From the NCBI RefSeq assembly GCF_028553765.1, contig NZ_CP067134.1:88501-152500 (forward strand): a stretch of DNA of 64,000 nt. The letters are read 5' to 3'. The notes beneath the pieces were generated by a model, which worked only from the letters and a program-made list of their open reading frames with translations, was not told the DNA's origin and made no database searches. The stretch is from Paracoccus stylophorae. GTDB taxonomy: Bacteria; Pseudomonadota; Alphaproteobacteria; Rhodobacterales; Rhodobacteraceae. Positions 55,399-64,000 of this stretch are shown in pieces. Made by a program: the position numbers and the translations under genes. The first letter of the stretch is position 1; every line of letters starts with the position of its first letter.

Positions 55399-55423
55399 CT
55401 CTCTCCACTATCACTCTCGACAC
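55367..55423 (-). CDS. candidate 18-residue leader peptide with perfect ribosome site
   Basis: GTG at 55423 is preceded five bases upstream by AAAGGAGG (55432-55439), the best Shine-Dalgarno match in the window. It encodes SRVIVERGVGTVRGAVA and stops at TGA 55367, inside the 29-residue ORF. It could be a translated leader coupled to that ORF, or the two frames could be joined by frameshifting. Coding status is unproven. Confidence 0.35.
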   Translation of the reverse strand: MSRVIVERGVGTVRGAVA

Positions 55424-55489
55424 TGGACCACCTCCTTTCAATGCGTTGCCGTTGAAGGCCAAGGGTGCCACAGATCGGGAATCTGTCAA

Positions 55490-56092
55490 TCAGATTTCGC
55501 GGCGTTTTCGCAACAAGTTGCGTATAATCAACCGAAACGGCACAAGAGCCAGTAGCGCCAGCCCCAGCTTGACCGACCAGTCGGCCGCCGCAAGCGAGAT
55601 CCACAGCGCCAGTTCGGGCCCGTGACCAAGCAGCGGAACGACCTCGTTCGCCCAGCCCGTATTGGCGTCATGGGGCAGCATCGCGGCGAAGGCGACGGTG
55701 AAAAAGATCGCCGTGTCGACCGCCGATCCGATCACGGTCGATGCCAGCGGCGCGACCCACCAGTGCCGGTGGCGCAGCATGTCGAACACCGCCACGTCCA
55801 GAAGCTGCGCGGTCAGGAATGCCGCACCCGATCCGATGGCAATGCGCAGCGTGGTCTTGTCCAGCCCCGCCGCGACCAGCGAACACAGGATGCCCACGAC
55901 GAACCCGGCCAGCACCACGCGCCGCGCCGCGCCCGCGCCATAGACCCGGTTCATCACATCGGTCACCAGAAACGCGAACGGATAGGTAAAGGCGCCCCAG
56001 GTCAGCCAGTCGCCGATGACGAACTGCACAAGGATGTTCGAGGCCACGACGATGGCGGCCATGGCACAGATGCCGGGGAGGTAACGGGTCAT
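55490..56092 (-). CDS. queuosine precursor transporter (YhhQ/DUF165)
   Basis: 200 residues from ATG 56092. Six membrane segments and the family blocks LVQFVIGDWLTWGAFTYPFAFLVTDVMNRVYG and GSAVDTAIFFTVAF. The family imports queuosine precursors such as preQ0. No preQ1 riboswitch was recognised in the upstream 208 bp, which instead hold a 15-bp tandem duplication and a copy of the GC-hairpin repeat. Confidence 0.9.
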   Translation of the reverse strand: MTRYLPGICAMAAIVVASNILVQFVIGDWLTWGAFTYPFAFLVTDVMNRVYGAGAARRVVLAGFVVGILCSLVAAGLDKTTLRIAIGSGAAFLTAQLLDVAVFDMLRHRHWWVAPLASTVIGSAVDTAIFFTVAFAAMLPHDANTGWANEVVPLLGHGPELALWISLAAADWSVKLGLALLALVPFRLIIRNLLRKRREI

Positions 56093-56173
56093 GGATTTCT
56101 TCCGTTTTACAAGGTGGCGGAACAACTCGGCCCCGGAACCGGGACAGCGGCGCATAGGCCATGCGCGGCCGCC

Positions 56174-56203
56174 GCTGTCAAGCCCGCAGCTGTCAAGCCT
56201 GCA
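56174..56203. repeat. 15-bp tandem duplication
   Basis: GCTGTCAAGCCCGCA (56174-56188) is followed directly by GCTGTCAAGCCTGCA (56189-56203), one mismatch. It lies upstream of the queuosine transporter start, next to the hairpin repeat. Confidence 0.8.
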
Positions 56204-56206
56204 GTC

Positions 56207-56290
56207 CGGCCGCCTCGCCCTCTTTGCAAATACCTGCGGGGGTGAATTGGCCGCAGGCCAAGAGGGGGCCGGCGAGGCCCCCTTTTTCCA
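56207..56290 (-). repeat. dispersed GC-hairpin repeat, inverted copy
   Basis: On the minus strand: hairpin GGGGGCC/GGCCCCC (56264-56282), then a TTGGCC-GCA-GGCCAA-type small hairpin, then ACCCCCGCAGGTATTTGCAAA and GAGGGCGAGG, matching the copy at 46858-46910. The hairpin next to T5 on the plus strand may also serve as terminator for the genes ending at 56301. Confidence 0.7.
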
Positions 56291-56300
56291 ACGTCTGCGA

Positions 56301-57200
56301 TCAGTCGCGCAGGCGGTATTCGACCAGCTCCGTGCGCTGCACGAACAGGAAATTGTCGTCCGAGATCATCGTCAGCCGGATGCCCTGGCCGTCGTCCCAG
56401 ACCGCCAGCCCTTCGAGATTGTCGTATTGCAGCGGCTGCGTGGTCAGCAGGATCTCTTCGTCGGTCGGACCTGCCTCGTCCAGCTTCATGCGCCGCACCC
56501 GCGACGAAAAGCCCAGAAGCCCGTGAAAGTCGCGTTCCAGCAGATAGAAATACCCGTCCGGGCCGAAATCCGCGCCCACCGGCAGCCAGCGCGGGTCGCG
56601 GCGGATATGGGTCAGCGTGGACCATGTGCCGTCGCGATAGCGCAGCACCGGGAACGGCCGATCCTCGCCGCCGGATCGCTCGGGCAGGGTGATCAGGCTG
56701 CCGTCGTCGCGGATGGCCAGCGCCTCCATGCCGGAATTGATCCGCATGCCGGGCAGTTCGGGCGGGCGCGGATGGCGGGTCGCCGGCGCGTCGGGATCGT
56801 CATAGCTGGCGATCCGGTCCAGCCCCTCGAAGCTGACCCAGATGCGCCCGTCGCGGCCCATCGCCAGCCCCTCGCTGTCGCCCAGATAGCCGGGTTTCAG
56901 CCGCTTGCCCTTGCTGTCCTTCAGATGCGCGCGCCCGGCCACGTTCATGCCGCGGATGCGGCCCTGCGGATCGCGCTGGACGCTGCCCCAATACAGCATG
57001 GCCCGGTCGGTCAGGGCATGAAAGCCGATGCCGTCATCGTCGATCTCGATCCCGGAAAAGCCGCCGAAACTGTCCTCGTCGCTGCGCCAGACATGGGTGC
57101 CCACATAGTCCACCGTAACGGCCGGCGCCATCGGGGCGCCGGCCGCTGTCAGGATCACCCAAAGGACCGCGATCAGGGCGCGGCTGCGACGGTGCGGCAT
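56301..57200 (-). CDS. secreted esterase-like protein of the phytase-like family
   Basis: 299 residues from ATG 57200, N-terminal signal peptide ([20 protein letters not shown]). The pattern [54 protein letters not shown] and [12 protein letters not shown] indicates a beta-propeller of the esterase-like activity of phytase family. Substrate unknown. It overlaps mepA by 28 nt and is probably cotranscribed with it. Confidence 0.82.
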   Translation of the reverse strand: MPHRRSRALIAVLWVILTAAGAPMAPAVTVDYVGTHVWRSDEDSFGGFSGIEIDDDGIGFHALTDRAMLYWGSVQRDPQGRIRGMNVAGRAHLKDSKGKRLKPGYLGDSEGLAMGRDGRIWVSFEGLDRIASYDDPDAPATRHPRPPELPGMRINSGMEALAIRDDGSLITLPERSGGEDRPFPVLRYRDGTWSTLTHIRRDPRWLPVGADFGPDGYFYLLERDFHGLLGFSSRVRRMKLDEAGPTDEEILLTTQPLQYDNLEGLAVWDDGQGIRLTMISDDNFLFVQRTELVEYRLRD

Positions 57201-58036
57201 TGGGCGGGAAGTTCGCTCAGCCGATAGCTGCGCGGATGGCGATAATTCGGATCGGGCGGGCTGGGCTTGACCCGGCCCGGGTCGATCCGGTTCTTGACCC
57301 ATTCCACGGCCTCGGCGCAGCCGTCGCCGGGCGGCGGCGGGTCCTGATCGCGACAGATCGAGCCTTTGGGGCAGGCCATCCGCACATGAAAATGATAATC
57401 GTGACCGTTCAGCGGCCGGATCTTGCGCAGCCAGGCGCGGTTGCCGGTCTCCATCTGGCACATCGCGACCTTGACCACGGGATCGGTGAACACCCGCTCG
57501 ACCCGCCGGTCGCGGGCGGCGGCGCGCAGGATTGCCATGTGACCGCCATTGAAATTTGGGGACAGGGCCGTGCCGTTCCGGCTGACCGCCGAGACCGACG
57601 ATATGCTTTCGCGCTGCGCCGGCGACAGGGTCAGCGAGGAGGGCGGAAGCATCCAGATATCGGCGTCCAGCCCCAGCTGGTGGCTGGCATGTCCCGAAAT
57701 CATCGGCCCGCCCCGCGGCTGGCTGAGATCGCCGATATACAGGCCGCGCCAGCCCGCCTGCTGCGCGGCGCGCGACAGTCCGATCAGGAAATTGACCAGT
57801 TCGGGATGGCCCCAGTTGCGGTTGCGCGACAGCCGCATCGCCTGCCAGCTCGGGCCGGTTTCGGGCAGCTGCACGAAACCCTGCCCGCAGCCCTTGGAAT
57901 AAAAGCCGATGGACACGGCCGGCCCCTGCGAGGCGCTGCGGAACTGGCCGAACACATCCTTGGCCAGGGGTTCGGACATGGCGGGGGCCGCCATGCCCAG
58001 GCACAGGGCGGCGGCGGTCAGGAATTTGCGGATCAC
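57173..58036 (-). CDS. mepA: penicillin-insensitive murein endopeptidase MepA
   Basis: 287 residues from a GTG at 58036 that overlaps the upstream MFS stop (GTGA). A signal peptide ends PAMS. The zinc site of the M74 family is seen as [15 protein letters not shown], with a second part in [11 protein letters not shown]; paired cysteines are present. It cleaves D-alanyl-meso-diaminopimelyl crosslinks in the periplasm. Confidence 0.93.
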   Translation of the reverse strand: MIRKFLTAAALCLGMAAPAMSEPLAKDVFGQFRSASQGPAVSIGFYSKGCGQGFVQLPETGPSWQAMRLSRNRNWGHPELVNFLIGLSRAAQQAGWRGLYIGDLSQPRGGPMISGHASHQLGLDADIWMLPPSSLTLSPAQRESISSVSAVSRNGTALSPNFNGGHMAILRAAARDRRVERVFTDPVVKVAMCQMETGNRAWLRKIRPLNGHDYHFHVRMACPKGSICRDQDPPPPGDGCAEAVEWVKNRIDPGRVKPSPPDPNYRHPRSYRLSELPAQCRTVAAAP

Positions 58037-59403
58037 TGCGTGGCCTCTCCTTCGGGTTTGACCCAGACTAGCAGAAGCAGCGCCAGAAGGAACATCACGA
58101 TCAACGGAGAGATTCCGATGCGCTGATTGCCGGTCAGGTCGGTGACGGATGCGATCAGGAACGGCGCCAGGAACGCGGTTGCCTTGCCCGACAGGGCGTA
58201 AAGCCCGAACCCCTCGGTCGCGCGTTCCTGGGTGGTGTGGCGCACCATCATGGTGCGGCTGGCGGCCTGCAACGCGCCGCCCGCGCCGCCGATCAGCACG
58301 CCGCAGACGAAGAAGGTCAGATCCGGCCCGCGCAGCCCGGCCAGCACCGGATTGTCGGGCCAGACCAGACCATAGAACGCAGTGCGGTCCATGCCGACGA
58401 CGATCAGGCAGACGGCGATCAGCGCCATCGTGCAGGCCACGATCACCGGGCGCGGCCCCCACCTTGCATCGGCCTTGCCGCCCAGCCAGCTGATCAGCGC
58501 GGCGGCGATGGCGCTGACGACGCCGAACACGCCGACCAGAAACACCGGCCAGTTCAGGACCGTGCCGGCATAGACCCCGCCGAACCCGTAAAGCGCGTTC
58601 AGCGCGTCGCGCGACAGCATCGACGACACCAGCCAGCTGGCAAGGCTGCGGCGATGGCGCAGGCTGCGGATCAGCGCCCACAGATCGCGCATCGCCACCC
58701 CCAGCCTGACCGGCGCGCGCTGCGTGCGCGGCTCTTTCACCCACAGGAAGAAGGGGATCATGAAGACCGCATACCACAGCGCCACGAACGGGCCGACAAA
58801 CCGCGTCCCCTCTCGCAATTCGGGATCCAGCCCGAACAGCGGCGCGATCCCGATCAGCGTGCGACCGTTCGGCGTTTCCTGAAACAGCGTCAGCATGATC
58901 GCCAGCGCAACCACACCGCCGATATAGCCAAAGGCATAGCCCGACCCCGACAGGCGCCCGATCTGGTCGCGCGGCGCCAGCCCCGGCAGCAGCGCGTTGG
59001 TGAAGATGGTCGCGAACTCCATCCCGATCAGGCCGATCCCGAACAGCGTGACCGCCTGGATCAGCGCGGGCTGTTCCGGCATCAGCAGCCACAGCCCGCC
59101 CGCGCCGGCGACGTAAAGCCCGGAAAACAGCCAGATCCACGGCATCCGGCGGCCCGACGTGTCGGCGATGGCGCCCAGCACCGGCGCCAGCACCGCGATC
59201 ACCAGACCGCTGATCGACAGCCCGTAGCCCCACAGCGACTGCGCCTGCGCGCCCGCCATCGTGCTGCCCGCGCCGATGGTGATGTAGTGCTGCTGGGCGA
59301 CCTCGGCGAAATAGACCGAGAAGCTGAAGGTCAGCAGCAGCGTGGAATAGGGCTGGCTGGCCCAGTCGAAGAACCACCAGCCCCAGATCCGTCTGCGCTG
59401 CAT
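58033..59403 (-). CDS. MFS transporter, UMF1/Atg22-like family
   Basis: 456 residues from ATG 59403. Twelve membrane segments, with [20 protein letters not shown] at the N terminus, [18 protein letters not shown], and the late [43 protein letters not shown] that marks the UMF1 (Atg22-like) family. Substrate unknown; possible amino acid or peptide efflux. Confidence 0.9.
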   Translation of the reverse strand: MQRRRIWGWWFFDWASQPYSTLLLTFSFSVYFAEVAQQHYITIGAGSTMAGAQAQSLWGYGLSISGLVIAVLAPVLGAIADTSGRRMPWIWLFSGLYVAGAGGLWLLMPEQPALIQAVTLFGIGLIGMEFATIFTNALLPGLAPRDQIGRLSGSGYAFGYIGGVVALAIMLTLFQETPNGRTLIGIAPLFGLDPELREGTRFVGPFVALWYAVFMIPFFLWVKEPRTQRAPVRLGVAMRDLWALIRSLRHRRSLASWLVSSMLSRDALNALYGFGGVYAGTVLNWPVFLVGVFGVVSAIAAALISWLGGKADARWGPRPVIVACTMALIAVCLIVVGMDRTAFYGLVWPDNPVLAGLRGPDLTFFVCGVLIGGAGGALQAASRTMMVRHTTQERATEGFGLYALSGKATAFLAPFLIASVTDLTGNQRIGISPLIVMFLLALLLLVWVKPEGEATQ

Positions 59404-59449
59404 CAAGTCGCCTTTCCTGTCGCGTCGGGCCCATAAGGCCCAAGCGGGC

Positions 59450-60010
59450 CTAGGCTGACAAGTCCGCTTGTGCGTCCTCGGGGATGACCGGCGGCCAGAG
59501 CCGCTGCGCATCGGCGTCGATCCAGGCCGCAACCCAGTCCGGCAGGGACGGGCTGTCGATGTCGTGGCCCATCGCCTGCATCATCCGGTCGGGGGCCACA
59601 ATACCCTCGGCCGAGGTGATGGCCGAGCGCAGCAGCATGTGGTTGCAGCATTCGCCGCCCTTCCACATCGACTGTTCCATGTAGATGAAGCGGTGGTCCC
59701 ACCCGATCACGCGCGAGATCATGGTAAAGCGGTCGAACGCCCGGATCCGGCGGCGATAGCGGGTCGAGTTGCCCGCCACCGTGATCCCCCAGCCTTGTTC
59801 GCGCAGCACGCGGGTCAGCCCGGCCCGCTGCGCCATCGGGATGCGGCCCAGATCGTACAGCGTCAGGGTGCGGCCGTTGTTCAGCTCGATCCACGGGTCC
59901 AGATCCCACGGCCAGCAGCGATGGGTCGAGACATGCGCATCCAGCGGCCCCAGACGCGGTGCGTTGCGGAACTTGATCATTTCCTTGGCAAAGCGGATCA
60001 GCGGATACAT
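59450..60010 (-). CDS. hotdog-fold acyl-CoA thioesterase family protein
   Basis: 186 residues. The hotdog pattern is recognisable in HVSTHRCWPWDLDPWIELNNGRTLTLYDLGR, where the usual catalytic Asp lies in the D-x-D/x-N stretch. Substrate unknown. It is transcribed away from yggT, 47 bp upstream of the MFS gene on the same strand. Confidence 0.82.
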   Translation of the reverse strand: MYPLIRFAKEMIKFRNAPRLGPLDAHVSTHRCWPWDLDPWIELNNGRTLTLYDLGRIPMAQRAGLTRVLREQGWGITVAGNSTRYRRRIRAFDRFTMISRVIGWDHRFIYMEQSMWKGGECCNHMLLRSAITSAEGIVAPDRMMQAMGHDIDSPSLPDWVAAWIDADAQRLWPPVIPEDAQADLSA

Positions 60011-60144
60011 GGACCACTCCGGTTTCTGGTCGGGACGGGGGTGCAGCCTGACCGCCCTGGCGTCAAGCCGGACGCTGCGGCAAGCGGGTTGCGCCCCGCC
60101 GCCGCCGCCGCCATACAGGGCCAGACCGCTGCGAAGAGGGCAAG

Positions 60145-60438
60145 ATGGGAACGCTGTACGAGGCCTTGCAACTGATCCTGCAGGTGGTGTGGTTCGTGAT
60201 GATCGTCCACATCATCATGTCCTGGCTGATCAATTTCCAGGTGCTGAACCTGCGCCAGCCGCTGGTCGCGCAGATCTGGGACGGGCTGAACCGCCTGCTG
60301 GAACCGATCTATCGTCCGATCCGCAACATCCTGCCGAATACCGGCGGGCTGGATCTGGCGCCGCTGGTCCTGTTCATCGTCATCATCATCCTGCAACGCG
60401 CGCTGGCCAACAATGCCGGCTTCTTCTACGGGATGTGA
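60145..60438 (+). CDS. YggT family membrane protein
   Basis: 97 residues, two hydrophobic segments, with the family motif LNRLLEPIYRPIRNILPNTGGLDLAPLVLFIVI. Members are linked to osmotic or division-related envelope functions; the precise role is not settled. The stop overlaps the recQ ATG by one base (TGATG). Confidence 0.88.
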   Translation: MGTLYEALQLILQVVWFVMIVHIIMSWLINFQVLNLRQPLVAQIWDGLNRLLEPIYRPIRNILPNTGGLDLAPLVLFIVIIILQRALANNAGFFYGM

Positions 60439-62501
60439 TGGCCCGCGATCTGCCATCTTCCGATCTGCCGTCGTCCGATCTTCTGCGGCAGGTCTGGGGG
60501 TTTGACGGGTTCCGCCCCGGACAGGGCGAGATCGTCGAGGCCGTGGCCCAGGGTCGCGACGTGCTGGCGATCATGCCCACCGGCGGCGGCAAGTCGCTGT
60601 GCTATCAGTTGCCGGCGCTGATGCGCGAGGGGGTGACCGTCGTCATCTCGCCGCTGATCGCGCTGATGCGCGACCAGGTCCGCGCCCTGCGCGAGGCCGG
60701 GGTGGCGGCGGGCGCGCTGACCAGCGGCAACACCCAGGACGAAACCGACGCGGTCTTCGCCTCGCTGGAGACGCGCGAACTGAAGCTGCTTTACATGGCG
60801 CCGGAACGTCTGGCCTCGGGCGGGACGGTGAACCTGCTGCGCCGCGCCGGCGTCACCGCCATCGCCGTGGACGAGGCGCATTGCGTCAGCCAGTGGGGCC
60901 ATGATTTCCGCCCCGACTATCTGCGCATCGGCGATCTGAAACGCGCGCTGGACGTGCCGCTGTCGGCCTTTACCGCCACCGCCGACGCCGAGACGCGGGC
61001 CGAGATCGTCACCCGGCTGTTCGGCGGCGCCGAACCCGTGACCTTTCTGCGCGGCTTCGACCGCCCGAACATCCGGCTGGCCTTTCAGCCCAAGGACGGG
61101 CCGCGCCGGCAGTTGCTGGCCTTTGTCGATGCACGGCGCGGCCAGTCCGGCATCGTCTATTGCGCATCGCGCGCGCGGACCGAAACGCTGGCGCGGGCGC
61201 TGGCCGATGCCGGTCACAGCGCCGTCGCCTATCACGGCGGGATGGAGGCCGATCTGCGGCGCGAGGTCGAGGGACGGTTCCAGCGCGAGGACGGGCTGAT
61301 CGTCTGCGCCACCGTGGCCTTCGGCATGGGCATCGACAAGCCCGACATAAGGTGGGTCCTGCATGCCGATCTGCCGAAATCCATCGAGGCGTATTACCAG
61401 GAAATCGGACGCGCCGGCCGCGACGGCGATCCGGCCGAGACGCTGACGCTGTACGGTCCCGACGATATCCGCCTGCGCCGGATGCAGGTGGATGAGGGGC
61501 TGGCCGACAGCGCCCGCAAAGGGGCCGATCATGCGCGTCTGAACGCGCTTCTGGGTCTGGCCGAGGCGACCGGGTGCCGTCGCCGCCGGCTGCTGGCCTA
61601 TTTCGGCGACGAGATGGCCGGGGATTGCGGCAATTGCGATCTGTGCCTGTCCCCGCCGAAGCTGTTCGACGGCACGCAGGCGGTGCGCATGGCGCTGTCG
61701 GCGATGCTGCGCACCGGCGAACGGTTCGGCGCCGGCCATCTGATCGACATCCTGACCGGCAACCCGACCGACAAGATCCGCGAACGCGGTCACGACAACC
61801 TGCCCACATTCGGCGTCGGCCGCGATCATTCCCGCCCGCAATGGCAGGCGATCTTTCGCCAGATGATGGGGCTGGACCTGTGCCGGCCCGACCCCGAACG
61901 CCACGGCGCGCTGTTTCTGACCGAGACGGCCCATCCGATCCTGCGCGGCGAGGACAGCGTGACCCTGCGCCACGACACCGCGCTGCGCGCGAAAGGCGGC
62001 AACGTGGTCCGCACGCAGGTCGCGGAAGAGGACGAACCGCTGCTGTCGGCGCTGAAGGCCAAGCGTCGCGCGCTGGCCGAGGCGGCGCGCGTGCCCGCCT
62101 ATGTCATCTTTCCCGACCGCACGCTGATCCAGATGGCGCAGGACCGGCCGTCCGATCTGGACCAGATGGCGCAGGTGAACGGGGTCGGCGCGAAGAAGCT
62201 GGAAAGCTTCGGGCTGGAATTCCTGTCAGTCATCGCCGGCGATCAGCCCCGGATGCACCCGCATCGCCGCGCGCTGGCCGGGCGTCCGGAAGGCGCGCTG
62301 TTCGACCGCCTGATCGCGGCGCAGACCCGGTTGATGCGGGGCGAGGACGGCACCGGCAAGCCGCTGTCCTGCTCGACCGCGCAGATCCGCCGCATCGCCG
62401 AGGCGCGGCCGGCGGATCGCGCGGCGCTGGCCCGCCATCTTGACGAGGCGCGCCTTGAGCGGTTCGCCGCCGTCTTCCTGCGCGAGATCGCCGAAGGCTG
62501 A
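60438..62501 (+). CDS. recQ: ATP-dependent DNA helicase RecQ
   Basis: 687 residues. Helicase motifs: PTGGGKSLCYQLPAL, AVDEAHCVSQWGHDFRPDY, and QEIGRAGRDGDP. The zinc subdomain is intact (CRRRRLLAYFGD then CGNCDLC), followed by the RQC and a C-terminal HRDC domain (DRTLIQMAQDRPSDLDQMAQVNGVG). The start is taken at 60438; the N terminus carries a duplicated DLPSS from a 15-bp tandem repeat (60447-60476). It unwinds DNA in recombination repair. Confidence 0.95.
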   Translation: MARDLPSSDLPSSDLLRQVWGFDGFRPGQGEIVEAVAQGRDVLAIMPTGGGKSLCYQLPALMREGVTVVISPLIALMRDQVRALREAGVAAGALTSGNTQDETDAVFASLETRELKLLYMAPERLASGGTVNLLRRAGVTAIAVDEAHCVSQWGHDFRPDYLRIGDLKRALDVPLSAFTATADAETRAEIVTRLFGGAEPVTFLRGFDRPNIRLAFQPKDGPRRQLLAFVDARRGQSGIVYCASRARTETLARALADAGHSAVAYHGGMEADLRREVEGRFQREDGLIVCATVAFGMGIDKPDIRWVLHADLPKSIEAYYQEIGRAGRDGDPAETLTLYGPDDIRLRRMQVDEGLADSARKGADHARLNALLGLAEATGCRRRRLLAYFGDEMAGDCGNCDLCLSPPKLFDGTQAVRMALSAMLRTGERFGAGHLIDILTGNPTDKIRERGHDNLPTFGVGRDHSRPQWQAIFRQMMGLDLCRPDPERHGALFLTETAHPILRGEDSVTLRHDTALRAKGGNVVRTQVAEEDEPLLSALKAKRRALAEAARVPAYVIFPDRTLIQMAQDRPSDLDQMAQVNGVGAKKLESFGLEFLSVIAGDQPRMHPHRRALAGRPEGALFDRLIAAQTRLMRGEDGTGKPLSCSTAQIRRIAEARPADRAALARHLDEARLERFAAVFLREIAEG

Positions 62502-62513
62502 GGCGCGCGCCGC

Positions 62514-62972
62514 TCAGTTCCGCGTCATGGCGTCGGCGATGATCGCGTCCAGCAGATCCGCCACCGGCTGCATCGAGGCATCGTATCCGCGCCGCCCGAC
62601 CGTGATCCGGCCCGGCGCCTCCGGCGTCTCGAACAGGAAGATCGCATAGGGGCAGTGCCGGATGTTCAAAGGATCGGCCCGCATCACCCGGCGCGACACG
62701 GCGGCCGGACAGAAGCTGTAGACATCGGCATGCGTATAGGGGTCGCCCGCTCCGCCGGGATCGCCGTCGGCGTCCGCCAGCATCTCGGCCACGCGGGTGC
62801 GGCCGTCGATCACCAGCCCGGCATCGACGATGGCGTTCTCGACCGCGAAGGCGATATCGTCGAAACTGCCGCCCACCTCGTGCGTCACCGGCGGGGTCAC
62901 GGCGATGTCATCGGCATGGGCGGTAACGGACAGGACGGCCAGCACGAAGGGTAATAGGAATGTGATGCGCAT
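62514..62972 (-). CDS. secreted DUF302 family protein
   Basis: 152 residues from ATG 62972; signal peptide ends VTAHA. The DUF302 core (GGSFDDIAFAVENAIVDAGLVIDGRTRVAEML, then ADPLNIRHCPYAIFLFETPEAPGRITVGRRGYD) is clear. Function unknown. It converges on recQ across 12 bp and is divergent from msrP. Confidence 0.85.
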   Translation of the reverse strand: MRITFLLPFVLAVLSVTAHADDIAVTPPVTHEVGGSFDDIAFAVENAIVDAGLVIDGRTRVAEMLADADGDPGGAGDPYTHADVYSFCPAAVSRRVMRADPLNIRHCPYAIFLFETPEAPGRITVGRRGYDASMQPVADLLDAIIADAMTRN

Positions 62973-63042
62973 TTCGGCCTCGCTCAGCGTGTCTGTGCGA
63001 TGATGGGTCAGCAGAACAGGCCGACGCAAGACATATCGGAGG

Positions 63043-63945
63043 ATGAATATGAAACTTTCATGGTCAGACGTCACGCCGAAGGCCGCGTGGCTGAACCGGC
63101 GCAACTTCATGGCGGCGGGCGCGGCCTTCGCCGCCGGACCGGCCGTGGCAATGCAGGGCAAGGCGTCGAAATTCTCGACCGACCAGGACCCGAACACGTT
63201 CGAAGAGATCACCAATTACAACAATTTCTATGAATTCGGCACCGGCAAGGAAGACCCGGCCCGCCATGCCGCCGCCATGACCACCGATCCGTGGTCGGTC
63301 GAGATCGGCGGGCTTGTGGACCGGCCCGGCGCCTACGGGGTCGAGGATCTGGCCCCCGACGCCGCGCTTGAGGAACGGATCTATCGACTGCGCTGCGTCG
63401 AGGCGTGGTCGATGGTGATCCCGTGGATCGGCGTGCCGCTGGCCTCGGTGCTGGACAAGGTGGGCGTGCAGCCCTCGGCGAAATTCGTCGCCTTCGAGAC
63501 GCTGTATCGCCCCGACGAGATGAACGGCCAGAAATACCCGATCCTCGACTGGCCCTATCGCGAGGGGCTGCGGATCGACGAGGCGATGCATCCGCTGACG
63601 ATACTGGCCACGGGGCTGTATTCAGATCCGCTGCCGAACCAGAACGGCGCGCCGATCCGGCTGGTCGTGCCGTGGAAATACGGCTTCAAGTCGATCAAGT
63701 CGATCGTCAAGATCACCCTGACCGACACGCAGCCGGTGGCGACGTGGCAGGCGATGCAGCCGTCGGAATACGGCTTTTACGCCAATGTGAACCCGCAGGT
63801 GAACCACCCGCGCTGGAGCCAGGGGACCGAACGGCGGATCGGGGCCGGGCTGTTCGGCGGCCGGCAAGAGACGCTGATGTTCAACGGCTATGCCGATCAG
63901 GTGGCCTCGCTGTATGCCGGCATGGATCTGATGAAGAACTATTGA
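63043..63945 (+). CDS. msrP: periplasmic methionine sulfoxide reductase catalytic subunit MsrP (YedY)
   Basis: 300 residues. A twin-arginine signal has R19-R20 in NRRNFMAAG. The molybdenum-ligating cysteine is C118 ([11 protein letters not shown]), in the sulfite-oxidase-type fold. It repairs oxidised methionines of periplasmic proteins using electrons from MsrQ. The stop overlaps the msrQ start by one base (TGATG). Confidence 0.94.
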   Translation: MNMKLSWSDVTPKAAWLNRRNFMAAGAAFAAGPAVAMQGKASKFSTDQDPNTFEEITNYNNFYEFGTGKEDPARHAAAMTTDPWSVEIGGLVDRPGAYGVEDLAPDAALEERIYRLRCVEAWSMVIPWIGVPLASVLDKVGVQPSAKFVAFETLYRPDEMNGQKYPILDWPYREGLRIDEAMHPLTILATGLYSDPLPNQNGAPIRLVVPWKYGFKSIKSIVKITLTDTQPVATWQAMQPSEYGFYANVNPQVNHPRWSQGTERRIGAGLFGGRQETLMFNGYADQVASLYAGMDLMKNY

Positions 63946-64000
63946 TGACACGCAAACTGAACGATGCGCTGCGCCGTCTGCCGGTCTGGGCGCTGTGGCT
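63945..64000 (+). CDS. msrQ: heme-binding membrane subunit MsrQ, 5' fragment
   Basis: Only the first 18 codons are in the window: [18 protein letters not shown]. Called from its one-base overlap with msrP and the invariant msrPQ arrangement, plus the start of a hydrophobic segment. MsrQ would pass quinone-pool electrons to MsrP. Confidence 0.8.
   Translation, partial: MTRKLNDALRRLPVWALW

Noticed and set aside
56093..56173. preQ1 riboswitch before the queuosine-precursor transporter
   Set aside because: No recognisable aptamer core; the stretch is explained by ordinary leader and short repeats.

Overview
The window is GC-rich chromosomal DNA from an alphaproteobacterium of the Rhodobacteraceae, most likely Paracoccus or a close relative. 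The grounds are gene content and order: mnmE-mnmG-rsmG-parA-parB, the divergent rph / hrcA-grpE block, leuS-lptE-holA, a Rhodobacter-type porin, and a glutathione-linked formaldehyde pathway (gfa, the class III dehydrogenase called flhA in Paracoccus, fghA) next to xoxF. This assignment is inference; no rRNA or other marker is present. Codon use looks uniform, and no prophage, IS element, CRISPR array, tRNA or rRNA was seen.

Layout. 1-4809: tRNA-wobble modification, rRNA methylation and chromosome partitioning, with two perfect 16-bp parS palindromes lying inside the first codons of mnmG and rsmG. 4845-9393: hemW, rdgB and rph face hrcA-grpE. 9523-22641: a one-strand methylotrophy region of 15 genes. 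It runs formaldehyde-glutathione adduct formation (gfa), oxidation (frmA/flhA), a ClpP-like protease with an 11-Asp tract, an acetyltransferase, S-formylglutathione hydrolysis (fghA), lanthanide-type methanol dehydrogenase (xoxF), its cytochrome (xoxG), xoxJ, a CxxxCW protein, and then the PQQ-associated ABC system: binding protein, beta-propeller, a secreted 13-Asp protein, ATPase, ABC-2 permease and a secreted partner. Methanol would be oxidised in the periplasm with electrons passed to cytochrome c; formaldehyde then enters the glutathione pathway to formate.

22754-35669: miscellaneous metabolism and envelope genes (ornithine cyclodeaminase family, Na/Pi cotransporter, two paralogous HAD phosphatases, LolA, MFS transporter, glutathionyl-hydroquinone reductase, CDF metal exporter, OmpR-type regulator, ribA, YkuD, YggS, porin). 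35939-41792: DUF3576 lipoprotein, leuS, lptE, holA and a flavoprotein carrying an in-frame dispersed repeat. 43136-53245: a complete glycerol operon (glpD-S-T-P-Q-U-V-K) divergent from its DeoR-type repressor glpR. 53431-64000: ModE-like regulator, thiolase, queuosine-precursor transporter, MepA endopeptidase, MFS, YggT-RecQ, DUF302 and the start of msrPQ.

The least explained items are: a dispersed ~120-bp element present twice, each time in a convergent intergenic region and containing five exact-register 11-bp units; the two poly-aspartate proteins of the XoxF region; hairpins on both sides of xoxF; a pair of overlapping small ORFs at 55309-55423; and a dispersed GC-hairpin repeat that has become coding sequence in the flavoprotein gene.
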